A stretch of DNA of 64,000 bases from CAVXHQ01 sp963789535 (GTDB lineage Bacteria; Pseudomonadota; Alphaproteobacteria; Rhodobacterales; Rhodobacteraceae): NCBI GenBank assembly GCA_963789535.1, contig CAWBKU010000005.1:868001-932000 (forward strand), read 5' to 3'. Within the stretch, counting starts at the first letter, position 1. Each line of letters starts with the position of its first letter. The translations under genes were made by a program, and so were the position numbers. This document shows, one piece after another, positions 16,023 through 24,752 of the stretch. The notes below the pieces were generated by a model, which was not told the DNA's origin, did not search any database, and saw nothing but the letters and a program-made list of their open reading frames with translations.

Positions 16023-17346
16023 GTTCCTTCCTGAGTTTAGCACTGTCCAAGCGGTAAGTGCCGACAACGCAATGGTCGATCGGTTTGAACTCGATTGGGG
16101 CGATTTCGCCCTGATCGGGGATGAGGATGACATCTGTTATGTTCTCAATCACTTGAGCTACTTTTGTATACCGACCGCCCACGGTGAGGAAGTCAGCCTA
16201 TATAATAGCGGTAACCTGAAGAACTTGCGTTCAAAAACAAATGTCAGATTTTCGAACGGTGGATCAGGGCCAGGGCAGTTCAAGCCACGGCCCGTAGTCG
16301 CTGGAGGACTAAAGCGGGCTGGCTTTCGATCTGGCGCTCATCGGACGCCGAAATTTCGTGGCGAAAGACTTCGCGTGACCTTAGGTGCATGGCTCAACCT
16401 TACTCGCTTTGTCCAAGCGCAGCGGTTCTTGAAGGCATCCAACCCAAGAAACCCGAGAATGTTCTGCCCGACGGTCTTGGCGATACACCCCAAGCCGTCT
16501 TGGTTCTTAAGAGAGTTGCCGTTGCTGCCAGCCGACAACCTGTTGATCGGACAAGCCCACCAGTACGGCTTTGCCCTTCAACATTCTGTACCCGAACTGA
16601 TGCGGATGTACCTAGGAGAGTTGGAGGCGGTTGCTCTCGGAATGTTCCGAGACCAAATGCAGGATCGTGGCGTAAGTGTTATGGAGGTCCCATACCGTTC
16701 CTTGCAAGCACTGGAGGTCTATTGGGAGTTCTCAAGCAATGATCCGATTGCCCTTGTTGATCAGTTGACCCAGCCGCTGCACAGGCTTTCTAGCCATATC
16801 CTCATTACAAGCGTGACGGTGCCAAATGTCGAAGAAGAGACCACAAATCAGAGCAAATGCATTAAGGTTGATCTAACTCGGAGTATGCGTCTTAGGGTAT
16901 ATGCAAAGACTACCCGGCGGGTTCGGTTTGAAATCGAATTTTCAGCTGACGCAATTAGCTCAGTCTGTGAGGGGCGAACAGCATCAAACACTGAAGGCGT
17001 CCTGTCAAAGGTAGATCAGTTGGTTGGCCGCGCCGTTGAGGAAATGAACTGGGTTCTTGCCGAACTGCGATACTTGGCTCCCGCGTGGGGGCATCAAGAA
17101 ACCGTCGTAGGGCTCATATCAAAGATTGCGCGGACGCTCGATGACGGCGCAAAGACAGAAATGGCGGTCTCAAGCCTTCATTCGCTTGGCCGGATCGCAC
17201 CAGAAGGAAATGAGTTGCTGCTTGAAATTGCTCACGCGCTTAAGAAGGCTGGGATACTGCAGACCACAGGAGGAAGATCGTTGTATGTTCCCACGGATAC
17301 ATACGTGGGTGCCGTGAATGCCTTGACGGCGATTTCAAAGGGGTAA
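16006..17346 (+). CDS. Unknown protein linked to serine recombinase
   Basis: A 446-residue protein not recognised as any family. The middle part has IKVDLTRSMRLRVYAKTTRRVRFEIEF-like sequence (about residues 289-313), a pattern also seen in some rolling-circle or phage replication initiators (basic, K-x-Y-x-K-T, then R-x-E). The last 60 residues look like a winged helix (ELLLEIAHALKKAGILQTTGG). It starts inside the recombinase gene, in another frame, which implies translational coupling and a shared job. Replication initiation or DNA-binding accessory functions are guesses. Confidence 0.6.
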   Translation: MSVVDEFLPEFSTVQAVSADNAMVDRFELDWGDFALIGDEDDICYVLNHLSYFCIPTAHGEEVSLYNSGNLKNLRSKTNVRFSNGGSGPGQFKPRPVVAGGLKRAGFRSGAHRTPKFRGERLRVTLGAWLNLTRFVQAQRFLKASNPRNPRMFCPTVLAIHPKPSWFLRELPLLPADNLLIGQAHQYGFALQHSVPELMRMYLGELEAVALGMFRDQMQDRGVSVMEVPYRSLQALEVYWEFSSNDPIALVDQLTQPLHRLSSHILITSVTVPNVEEETTNQSKCIKVDLTRSMRLRVYAKTTRRVRFEIEFSADAISSVCEGRTASNTEGVLSKVDQLVGRAVEEMNWVLAELRYLAPAWGHQETVVGLISKIARTLDDGAKTEMAVSSLHSLGRIAPEGNELLLEIAHALKKAGILQTTGGRSLYVPTDTYVGAVNALTAISKG

Positions 17347-17526
17347 CTTGGGCACTTTTTGAAGCCTTACAGCGGCTTCCAGCATCATCAGGTACCTTAC
17401 CTACAAAATTCGCGACTTTGCCGCCCACGGTCTGAATTTGCCTCATCCTTGACGTTCTCTTTGGGCTGCTGTTCGGGAAGTTCTCCCTGCAATCGATAGT
17501 AAGGGCGAAAGACATCCGAGAATTCT

Positions 17527-18108
17527 TTACTCGCGGTGCAACTTGTCAGACAGATAATAAATCCCGAGAAGAGTACTTAGCAAAAGCTGGCACAACAGAA
17601 AAAGAAACGAAATTAAGAGTGCGGGAAGCACAATGTCCTGTACGGCTAAGGGCGTGAGTAATATAGCCTTCAGAATTAAAGGTGAAAGAAGAGTGAACAC
17701 AAGCAAAGCCAGTGAGAGGACTGCGCAGTAGCCAAACAATAGGCTCAGGAAGTGCCGTGGCGTGACTTCGATAACATCCCAAGCGCCCCCATCCCCAATA
17801 ACTGTAAGAGTAACTTTTGATGTCATTGAGAAGGGGGCATTGAATGATGGCGGGCCGCTGAAAGTAGAGACTGCCGCAAGTGCTGCAATAAAGAATGGTG
17901 ATAATATTGACAATACCGGAGCAAGTGATGGAATAAAAGCTCCAACTGCAAAGTAGTCAGACGCATCACCCAACCACAAGAGTAATACTCCCGCCATCAA
18001 AGTTGCTGAAGCAGGATAGACGATATTATAGCGAGCCGCAAACGGATGCTTTACCCTGAGGTAGTTCAGTGTTCTGAAAAAAACTGAACGCTCTATAACT
18101 AGTTTCAT
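17527..18108 (-). CDS. Four-helix membrane protein, second gene of unknown pair
   Basis: A 193-residue integral membrane protein with four predicted membrane segments: about residues 30-48, 54-80, 123-145 and 155-187, with a soluble loop of about 40 residues between the second and third. No family recognised. The ATG overlaps the stop of the upstream 311-residue gene (ATGA), so both are made together. AT-rich codon use marks it as foreign. Confidence 0.72.
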   Translation of the reverse strand: MKLVIERSVFFRTLNYLRVKHPFAARYNIVYPASATLMAGVLLLWLGDASDYFAVGAFIPSLAPVLSILSPFFIAALAAVSTFSGPPSFNAPFSMTSKVTLTVIGDGGAWDVIEVTPRHFLSLLFGYCAVLSLALLVFTLLSPLILKAILLTPLAVQDIVLPALLISFLFLLCQLLLSTLLGIYYLSDKLHRE

Positions 18109-19040
18109 TTAAGAGCCGACTTCATTTTTGAGATCATATCACTTCGGATTGAGGGTTCGCACATAGCCATCGGTTTTGAGAAGCCATTCATTAGAACTTG
18201 AGGAATAAATACATTGCTAAGTACATTATTCTTACTTGGATCAATTCCAATTGTCTTTGTTCTCTCGTTGCTATCGACTATCGTTACCTTGAATGACTTC
18301 GGTTTCTTTCCTCGCGATCGATCAAAGGTGTCAATAAGTATCTTCTTTGCTGCAGCTCCTGTCGGGCGATTTCTGACCGTAATGCCAACATCGTTCCGTT
18401 GCTCAATTGGATAAGCCTTATCACCAAAGGACTGTTGGTGCATCTTGTCTTCGACCCACTTAACTCCGGTCAGTACGCCGCCGTTGTCCAGCGCATCTTG
18501 TATTGTGTGGGAATGAGGCGCAACAAACTCAACTCGAGGGCTAAATAGTTTCTTATCTTTCTTCTCTTTTCTATCCATTGTCTTTGTATAAGTTCCGCCA
18601 AGCCATTCATTGAAATACCCGATCATTAGGCTTCGCGGTAGAAAGTCTATGTTTTCGATGCACATAGGATATAGTTTATTTTGGTCGTGAGCCTGGCTCA
18701 AATCGATCAATACGTGAGCAGATATTGCTGGGTCTTCATTTTTTTTGCGGGCAGCGGTTCTTAGTGAGTCATTGGTGCGATCTGATAGCACGTTATCCGG
18801 GATCGAAGGATCGGTAAGTTTAAACAAGATTTCCGCAAATCCGGAATTTGTTATTGAAAATGAAGATAGCTTAATAGATTTCGTTCCATGTGTTGTCTCG
18901 TGGGATTGGCCCTTCGCATACGCCGCCAAAAGTTGGCCGAAAACATCGGATGCTTTTGGGATGCTGTTTGGGAAATAGTTCCGGAAAGTATACAGGCGCA
19001 ATTCGCCGATAAATGCGTAGCGTTCATGTTGCGAAAGCAT
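18105..19040 (-). CDS. Soluble unknown protein, first gene of pair
   Basis: A 311-residue soluble protein with no recognised motif. It opens with RYAFIGELRLYTFRNYFPNS (beta-rich) and has a central stretch HVLIDLSQAHDQNKLYPMCI, then a basic, lysine-rich middle (MDRKEKKDKKLF) and C-terminal half that could touch nucleic acid. Codon use is far more AT-rich than the core genome. Gene order, sizes and ATGA overlap with a four-helix membrane protein resemble two-component phage-defence or toxin modules in architecture (for example Kiwa), but no sequence homology is claimed. Confidence 0.7.
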   Translation of the reverse strand: MLSQHERYAFIGELRLYTFRNYFPNSIPKASDVFGQLLAAYAKGQSHETTHGTKSIKLSSFSITNSGFAEILFKLTDPSIPDNVLSDRTNDSLRTAARKKNEDPAISAHVLIDLSQAHDQNKLYPMCIENIDFLPRSLMIGYFNEWLGGTYTKTMDRKEKKDKKLFSPRVEFVAPHSHTIQDALDNGGVLTGVKWVEDKMHQQSFGDKAYPIEQRNDVGITVRNRPTGAAAKKILIDTFDRSRGKKPKSFKVTIVDSNERTKTIGIDPSKNNVLSNVFIPQVLMNGFSKPMAMCEPSIRSDMISKMKSALK

Positions 19041-19436
19041 GTTTTCAGCGAACCCCTTTCCACCGTTTTTGTAACCCTAGCCGTGTGCGCTCCCAGGTTG
19101 CAAGCCTGAACAAGGCACGCCAAAGGTTACAGTGGATGTATGGTGCCAGCTATCTCGATGACGGCCAAGCAACTGAGTTGGCTCGAAGCTCGGTAGCCCG
19201 GTCGATGGTTCAATCCAACTTGTTCGTACAGATCTACTTCAGATGGGATAACCTGAGCCCTGATTGTCAGATAGCACCTTTTTAAGGAGCGTTGATCCCG
19301 TCCGATCTATGGGCGGACGACCTACCTGTACTGATGTCTACCGGACCTTACTGGCTGGTAGCAGGGTCAACGAGCCCTATACATGTCCTGAAGATACCAA
19401 AATCTTGAGGATTTCTCCTTAAGTGTTTGGTTTTAT
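19041..19436. other. Geneless stretch at the right edge of the accessory region
   Basis: About 395 bases between the two-gene unit and tRNA-Asn. Only short unconvincing frames are present. The promoter of the divergent unit should lie at its left end. No repeat of either tRNA 3' end was found here. Confidence 0.45.
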
Positions 19437-19511
19437 TGGCTCCGGCGGTAGGGATCGAACCTACGACCAATTGATTAACAGTCAACTGCTCTACCGCTGA
19501 GCTACGCCGGA
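19437..19511 (-). tRNA. tRNA-Asn (anticodon GTT)
   Basis: Read on the minus strand: acceptor stem TCCGGCG/CGCCGGA, D-arm GCTC/GAGC, anticodon stem GTTGA/TCAAT around loop CTGTTAA (anticodon GTT), T-arm GTAGG/CCTAC with TTCGATC, discriminator G and encoded CCA. It forms the right border of the AT-rich accessory region; its 3' end faces that region. Confidence 0.95.
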
Positions 19512-19746
19512 ATGCCGAGGGCGCGTATAGCAATGCGGGTCTGGGGCGTCCAGAGGGCGTCGACAGCTTTTCGGGGGGCGGCGCGGGTAGCGTCCACGAA
19601 CGTGGTGGACTTTTGCGCCGCGCTGGCGGTGTAACCGGGGTGGCCATCGAGGACGTCGGTTATGGTGGAGTTTGGACACTTCAACCACGGACCGATGGAG
19701 ACCCCCCTCTCGGGACATTGCTTCGCAATGCCCTGCCGGGCAGTGG

Positions 19747-20757
19747 ATGACCGAGACCAACATGGACCTGTCCGAGCTGCTGGCCAAGCATGATCAGGGT
19801 GATTTGCTTCGCGGCATCGCCGAGGCCGTCCTTCAGCTGATCATGGAGGCCGATGTCGACGGCCTGATCGGCGCCGGTCGGCATGAACGCAGCGGCGAGC
19901 GCACGACCTGGCGCAATGGATATCGGGATCGCTCCCTCGATACCCGGCTGGGCACGCTGAACCTGCGGGTGCCGAAGCTGCGGCAGGGCAGCTACTTCCC
20001 GGGTTTCCTCGAGGCCCGCAAGACTTCGGAGCAGGCGCTGGTGGCGGTGATCCAGGAAGCTTGGATCAGCGGTGTTTCCACCCGACGGGTCGATGATCTG
20101 GTGCAGGCCATGGGGCTGAGCGGCATCTCGAAGAGCACGGTGTCCAAGCTCTGCAAGGATATCGACGAGCGGGGCGGAGAGTTCCTGAACCGTCCGCTCA
20201 CTGGCGAATGGCCCTACGTCTGGCTCGACGCCACCTAACTGAAGGTGCGTCAGTGTGGCCGGATCGTCAGCGTGGCGGCGATAATCGCCGTAGCCGCCAA
20301 CACCGAGGGCCGCCGCGAGATCATCGGCCTGGGCATAGGCCCCTCGGAAGCCGAGACATTCTGGACCGACTTTCTGCGCTCGTTGAAAGCCCGCGGGCTC
20401 GACGGCGTGAAGTTGGTGGTCAGCGACGCCCATACCGGCCTGAAGGCGGCGATCTCACGCGTCTTCGAGGCGACCTGGCAGCGGTGCCGGGTCCACTGGA
20501 TGCGCAACGCCCCGGCCCATGTCTCGAAGGGCCAGCACACGGTTGTCGCGGCGGCGATCCGGCAGGCGTTCGAGCAGCCCGACCGCAAACATACCGGTGA
20601 AACCTGGCGCCATGTCGCGGAGCAGGTCCGCCCCCGCTGGCCGAAACTCTCGGCGCTGATGGACGATAGCGAACCAGACGTGCTGGCCTACATGGCTTTC
20701 CCGGCGCAGCACCGCACCAAGCTGCATTCGACCAACCCGTTGGAACGCCTGAACAAG
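19747..20757 (+). pseudogene. IS256 transposase, N-terminal part with nonsense codon
   Basis: It matches IS256 mutator-type transposases: IMEADVDGLIGAGRHERSG, WRNGYRDR, and GISKSTVSKLCKDIDE. At 20236-20238 a TAA stands where relatives have Tyr, immediately after the first catalytic Asp motif (WLDAT). The same frame then continues with the second Asp motif (VVSDAHTGLKAAI) to STNPLERLNK, where IS110 is inserted. Two independent lesions, so the transposase is dead. Confidence 0.85.
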
Positions 20758-20852
20758 ATGGGATATCCGGCCGGCGTCGTGCGGTATGGACCTGTTGCGA
20801 TCCACGCATGACGCTTCTCGGAGGCAATTGGGCCAGAATCGAGGAGATTGAT

Positions 20853-21872
20853 ATGCTCTATGCAGGTTTGGATGTTTCTTCAGCGCGCACGGCGGTATGT
20901 GTGCTGGACGCCGCGGGAACAGTCGTGCGGCAAAGTTCGGTCGAAAGCGTGCCGGGATCCATAGCGGATGTTCTCGCGCCCTATGCCGCCGAGATCGATC
21001 GGATCGGTCTGGAGGCCGGCCCGACATCGGCGTGGTTGGCACGCGGACTGCGCGAGCTGAACCTGCCGGCCGTGGTCATAGATGCGACACACGCCGCGGC
21101 TGCATTGCGGACTGGCTTTCGCAACAAGACCGACAAGAACGACGCGCACGGCATCGCTGATCTGATGCGGGTCGATAAATTCCGCGCCGTCTGGGTCAAA
21201 TCGGTTGGCGCGCAACGGATCCGGGCCATTCTGACGGTCCGCGAGCAGCTTCGGCGTCAGTCGCTCGATCTCCGCAACGGGATCTGGTCGATCCTGCAGG
21301 CCGAGGGCCTGCGGCCACCGAAGCTCGCCAGATCGGAGTTCCGGATCGCCGTCGACACCGCTCTCGAGGACACGGCGTTGCGACCGATCCTGCAACCCCT
21401 CGTGGATATCGTAGAGCATCTGGCACGCGAGATTACCGCGCTCGACAGACAGATCGCGATGCGTGCGAAGACCAGCGAGCCCTGCCGCCGCCTGATGACG
21501 GTGCCGGGCGTCGGACCGCTGGTGGCATTGACCTACGTTGCGGCCGTCGACGACCCATCGCGGTTCCCGAAATCGCGCAATGTCGGAGCCCATTTCGGCC
21601 TTACCCCAAGGCGATGGCAGTCCGGCGAAATGGACTGGTCGGGTGGCATCAGTCGCGCCGGAGACGCCGGGGTGCGATGTGCGCTTTACCAGGCAGCGAA
21701 TGTCCTCATCCATCACAGTCGCGGATGGTGCGCTCTAAAATCCTGGGCCGTTCGCCTCGCCGGGCGCCGCGGGCTCGGAAAGGCGAAAGTCGCGTTGGCG
21801 CGCAAGTTGGCGGTCGTTCTCCACCGGATGTGGACCAGCGGCGAGACATACCACTTCGGCGCCGCCGCCTGA
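20853..21872 (+). CDS. IS110-family DEDD transposase
   Basis: A 339-residue transposase with an N-terminal RuvC-like DEDD domain (YAGLDVSS with Asp7, GLEAGPTSAWL with Glu, TDKNDAHGIADL with Asp) and a C-terminal Transposase_20 domain (MTVPGVGPLVALTYVAAV and the Ser motif in GGISRAGDAGVRCALYQAA). ATG 20853 preceded by GAGGAG is chosen over an in-frame ATG at 20808. These enzymes are guided by an element-encoded bridge RNA. The frame is intact, so this copy may be active. Confidence 0.92.
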   Translation: MLYAGLDVSSARTAVCVLDAAGTVVRQSSVESVPGSIADVLAPYAAEIDRIGLEAGPTSAWLARGLRELNLPAVVIDATHAAAALRTGFRNKTDKNDAHGIADLMRVDKFRAVWVKSVGAQRIRAILTVREQLRRQSLDLRNGIWSILQAEGLRPPKLARSEFRIAVDTALEDTALRPILQPLVDIVEHLAREITALDRQIAMRAKTSEPCRRLMTVPGVGPLVALTYVAAVDDPSRFPKSRNVGAHFGLTPRRWQSGEMDWSGGISRAGDAGVRCALYQAANVLIHHSRGWCALKSWAVRLAGRRGLGKAKVALARKLAVVLHRMWTSGETYHFGAAA

Positions 21873-22146
21873 CGGCTACGCCAACGAAACCGACTGCGTC
21901 CTGATCGATACATCGAGGCGCTGTCGGCACGACGTCCCGTCCGGGGACGGGGTCGAGGCAAGTGCGTTCCACTTCTTTGGCGCCCCGCATGCACTGCGCG
22001 GGACCAGACGCCGCGAATAAGGAAGCACTCTCGGCTCCTGCCCATACCCCATCCTGAGCCGGACATCGTCCTGAGCTCGTAGAGAAGGCTGCCCCCGGGG
22101 GGATCCGACGTGCCGCAATGCGATCAAAGGAGGCTGAAATGAGTGA
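21873..22146 (+). ncRNA. Candidate IS110/IS1111 noncoding (bridge) RNA region
   Basis: About 270 bases of noncoding DNA lie between the transposase stop and the element's right end. In IS1111-type elements the guide RNA is encoded at this end. Some short hairpins can be drawn (for example GTCCCGTCCGGGGAC). I could not define ends or guide loops, so this is a placement by family rule only. Confidence 0.3.
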
Positions 22147-22170
22147 TTGACCGTGATGGCCGGGATAGAG

Positions 22171-22368
22171 AAGGAGGTCAAACGCCGCGCTGACGTCGTC
22201 GGAATCTTCCCGAACGAGGACAGCATTATCCGCCTGATCGGCGCTGTCCTGTTCGAACAGAATGATGACTGGCAGGGCCAGCATCGCTACATGCAAGTCG
22301 AGGCATTCGGCCTCATCGACACCGCACAGATCGACCCGCTTCTCAGCATATCAACACAGGCCGCCTGA
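22171..22368 (+). pseudogene. IS256 transposase, C-terminal part
   Basis: It reads KEVKRRADVVGIFPNEDSII, then RLIGAVLFEQNDDWQGQHRYM, the standard IS256 transposase C terminus, which joins in frame to LNK of the N-terminal part if the IS110 is removed. Confidence 0.85.
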
Positions 22369-22441
22369 TCGATGCCTTCGATTGGCCATACCGGAATTTA
22401 CACCAGCTTGACGGACGCTACCCGCCCGGGTGCGGGGGGCT

Positions 22442-22582
22442 GGTCTACTGGAACGACGAGACTTTGCGGAGGCCTGGCGTGGAAAGGTCGCGTCGCGGAA
22501 TGGCTTGAACCCATTCACACACGATGCCTATGATCGACTTCTCAAGCGAGAGCATCCCTTCCGGATGTTCACTCCCGGCTGA
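22442..22582 (+). pseudogene. C-terminal remnant of an unidentified gene beside IS256
   Basis: A frame starting just beyond the IS256 right end reads LLERRDFAEAWRGKVASRNG, then LNPFTHDAYDRLLKREHPF to a stop at 22580-22582. It looks like the end of a real protein but I cannot name the family. Its 5' part is gone, as expected if IS256 insertion and deletion removed it. Confidence 0.4.
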
Positions 22583-22981
22583 GGCTTCAATATCGCTAGA
22601 AGGCATGAGGCTCGCACCGAAAGGGGCGAGCTTTCCTCGTTCGCCATGGTCTTCGGGCAATGTCGACGGCTCCGGCTCGCCGTCGTGGTGCACGCTTTTT
22701 GGTTTTCTGCGTACGTTATCGCTTTTGTAACTGAATCCGGCACCTCGTAGGTATCTGTTAAATAATGGAAAATTAAGGTTCCCGAATCGGTTTCAATGGC
22801 TCTTGCGTAAGCTTCTCCTGAGTCTGACAGCCCGCCTGCCGTTCAACCGGGGCGCGCAGGGCGCATCATCCTTCTACGTAAAGTTTAGTTTCCCGATTAA
22901 TCAATTTGTAATTAGGAAGGCGACAGGTCGGTCGCCCCGGACTAGATCGTTGGACCGGGGGCCTTGCTGGAGGACCGAAAC
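22583..22981. other. Intergenic region after IS256 debris
   Basis: About 400 bases without a convincing gene; composition moves from mixed to AT-rich near 22890. The ribosome-binding site GGAGG of the following gene is at its right end. Confidence 0.4.
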
Positions 22982-23335
22982 GTGGCTGTTGGGCGCACTG
23001 CGACGCTCGATCTGATGATCGAGTTTGCGATGGAAGAACTGCTGTCCGGGTCCGGACAACGCAAGCGGGCCATGGTGCGCCGCATGGCCGAGAAATGGCC
23101 AGATGAGCCGGCACTCGCGCTGGTCTATGCGGTGACGTCCGCGACCGAGGCGATCGAGGACAGTTTCGGCGATGCGGCAACCATCGACCCGGTCATCCCG
23201 CTGGGCTATCGCCTCTCCGCGCTGATCTCGGCGGATGTGCATGCGGTGCAGTCGATGGGTCAGATACCCTCGGTCGCAGAGGATTTGCTGCATTTCTGGC
23301 GCCGGGTGGATCCGCTGTTCCTGCGGTTGCAGTAG
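22982..23335 (+). CDS. Hypothetical protein, 117 aa
   Basis: A helical, acidic cytosolic protein (LDLMIEFAMEELLSGSGQRKRAMVRR...WRRVDPLFLRLQ). No family recognised. GTG 22982 is chosen since GGAGG lies eight bases upstream; a TTG at 22964 is also in frame. G+C content is like the core genome. It converges with the potassium-transporter genes. Confidence 0.6.
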   Translation: MAVGRTATLDLMIEFAMEELLSGSGQRKRAMVRRMAEKWPDEPALALVYAVTSATEAIEDSFGDAATIDPVIPLGYRLSALISADVHAVQSMGQIPSVAEDLLHFWRRVDPLFLRLQ

Positions 23336-23356
23336 GGGGCGGTTCGCGACGGGGCC

Positions 23357-24751
23357 TCAGCCCAGGTAGACCTCGCCCGCCGGATAGCGGACGCGCGGTC
23401 GCGACCGCGTCGCCAGGAAAAACCCGAGCGTCAGCGGGCCGATCCGCCCGATGAACATCATCGCCATGATGAGGAGCTGGCCGACCGTGTCCAGTTCGCC
23501 CGTCGCGCCGCGCGACAGGCCGACCGTCCCGAAGGCGGACACCACCTCGAAGGCAAGGTCCAGAAACGCGCCGTCATGGCGGATCGAGATGACGAAAAGC
23601 GACAGCATGATCGTCAGGATGCAGATCGTCGTCAGCGCAAGCACCTTCATGAGCACCTCGAGGCCGAGGCTGCGGCCGAAGACGTGCAATTCGGTCCGGC
23701 GGCGAAAGAAGGCGATCGTGGCCAGCAGCAGCACGATGAAGGTCGTCACCTTGATCCCGCCCGCCGTCGAGGTGCTGCCGCCGCCGACGATCATGAGGGC
23801 GATGGTCATCAGCGTCGTGGAATCGTGCATGCCGGCGGTGTCGATGGTGTTGAAACCGGCCGTGCGCGGCGTCACGCCCTGAAACCACGACGCGATGAGT
23901 TTGTCCGGTGTCGAGGCGAGGGTGCCGAGGGTTTCGGGGTTGGTCCATTCGAGGGCGGCAAAGCTGGCCCAACCCCAGAGCGACAGGGCGACCGAGCCCA
24001 CGATCATCAGCTTGGTATGCACCAGCAACGGCGCCCAGGCACGCTTTTGCAGGATGTCGCCGATCACGACAAAGCCGAGACCGCCGATGATGAAGAGTGC
24101 CGGTATCGTGAGGTTGACCAGCGGATCGGTGACATAGCGGCTGAGCGAATCCCCCCAGAGCGCGAAACCGGCGTTGTTGAAGGCCGAGATCGCATGGAAC
24201 ACCGCGTGCCAGAGGCCGCTTGCCAAGCCGAACTCGGGGACGAAAACGACGGCGAGTACGACGACGCCCGCCGCCTCGCAGACAAGGGCGATCCGCAGGA
24301 TCGAGCGGGTCAGCATCATCAGGTTGGCGGTCGACGTCTGGTTCAGGTTCTCGCGCAGCAGGCTCTTCTCCGGCATCCCCACGGGCAGGCCGAGGGCGGA
24401 ATAGAGCAGCACGCCGAAGGTCATCAGGCCGAGGCCGCCGATCTGGATCATGACCGCGATGACCGCCTGGCCAAAGACGGTAAAGGCGGTGCCGGTGTCA
24501 TGGAGCACGAGGCCCGTCACCGTCACGGCGGAGGTGGCGGTGAACACGATGTCCATCACCGTCATCGGCACGGTGCGGGCAAAGGGCAGCATCAGCAGCA
24601 GGGATCCGACGACGATCGCGGCGGCGTAGATCAGCATGAGCATGACCGTCGGTGACTGTGCCCGAAACCGGCGCGCCAGTCTGCGCGAACGCGACGGGGC
24701 GGGTTTGCGCCCTCTCGCGCCGCTCACACCCTCGTTCGGCGGACGCGGCAC
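23357..24751 (-). CDS. ktrB: TrkH/KtrB-family potassium uptake protein
   Basis: The pore-forming subunit of a K+ (Na+-coupled) importer in the inner membrane, about 464 residues. It has four membrane-pore-membrane repeats with selectivity-filter glycines: FTATSAVTVTGL, HAISAFNNAGFALWG, QGVTPRTAGFNTID and EVVSAFGTVGLSRG. Start is uncertain: GTG 24751 follows the stop of ktrA by one base, but GTG 24727 is also possible. It works with the RCK subunit encoded directly upstream. Confidence 0.88.
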   Translation of the reverse strand: MPRPPNEGVSGARGRKPAPSRSRRLARRFRAQSPTVMLMLIYAAAIVVGSLLLMLPFARTVPMTVMDIVFTATSAVTVTGLVLHDTGTAFTVFGQAVIAVMIQIGGLGLMTFGVLLYSALGLPVGMPEKSLLRENLNQTSTANLMMLTRSILRIALVCEAAGVVVLAVVFVPEFGLASGLWHAVFHAISAFNNAGFALWGDSLSRYVTDPLVNLTIPALFIIGGLGFVVIGDILQKRAWAPLLVHTKLMIVGSVALSLWGWASFAALEWTNPETLGTLASTPDKLIASWFQGVTPRTAGFNTIDTAGMHDSTTLMTIALMIVGGGSTSTAGGIKVTTFIVLLLATIAFFRRRTELHVFGRSLGLEVLMKVLALTTICILTIMLSLFVISIRHDGAFLDLAFEVVSAFGTVGLSRGATGELDTVGQLLIMAMMFIGRIGPLTLGFFLATRSRPRVRYPAGEVYLG

Positions 24752-24752
24752 G

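Larger units (their letters stand above)
20758..22170 (+). mobile_element. IS110-family (IS1111-like) insertion sequence
   Basis: About 1.4 kb inserted in IS256 between codons for LNK and EVKRRADV. Subterminal inverted repeats TATCCGGCC (left) and, inverted, TATCCCGGCC (right) suggest the IS1111 subgroup. There is no long target duplication, as expected for IS110. The short 95-base 5' flank and longer 270-base 3' flank of the transposase also fit IS1111. Boundaries are good to a few bases. Confidence 0.75.
19655..22416 (+). mobile_element. IS256-family element split by an IS110-family element
   Basis: The transposase N-terminal part (19747-20757) and C-terminal part (22171-22368) read in order once an IS110-type element is removed. 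Imperfect ends are visible: GTCGGTTATGGTGGAGTTTG at the left and, inverted at the right, GTCCGTCAAGCTGGTGTAAA. The flanks show no matching 8-9 base target duplication, so one side was probably rearranged. Confidence 0.8.

Noticed and set aside
19013..19285. 90-residue plus-strand frame between the unknown pair and tRNA-Asn
   Set aside because: Composition and sequence do not look like protein; it overlaps the start of the opposite-strand gene.
7335..19440. Search for att direct repeats of the tRNA-Arg or tRNA-Asn 3' ends
   Set aside because: No convincing second copy of either 3' end was found by eye inside the region, so no attachment sites are claimed.
23576..24655. 359-residue plus-strand frame opposite ktrB
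   Set aside because: Charged low-complexity shadow of a membrane-protein gene.
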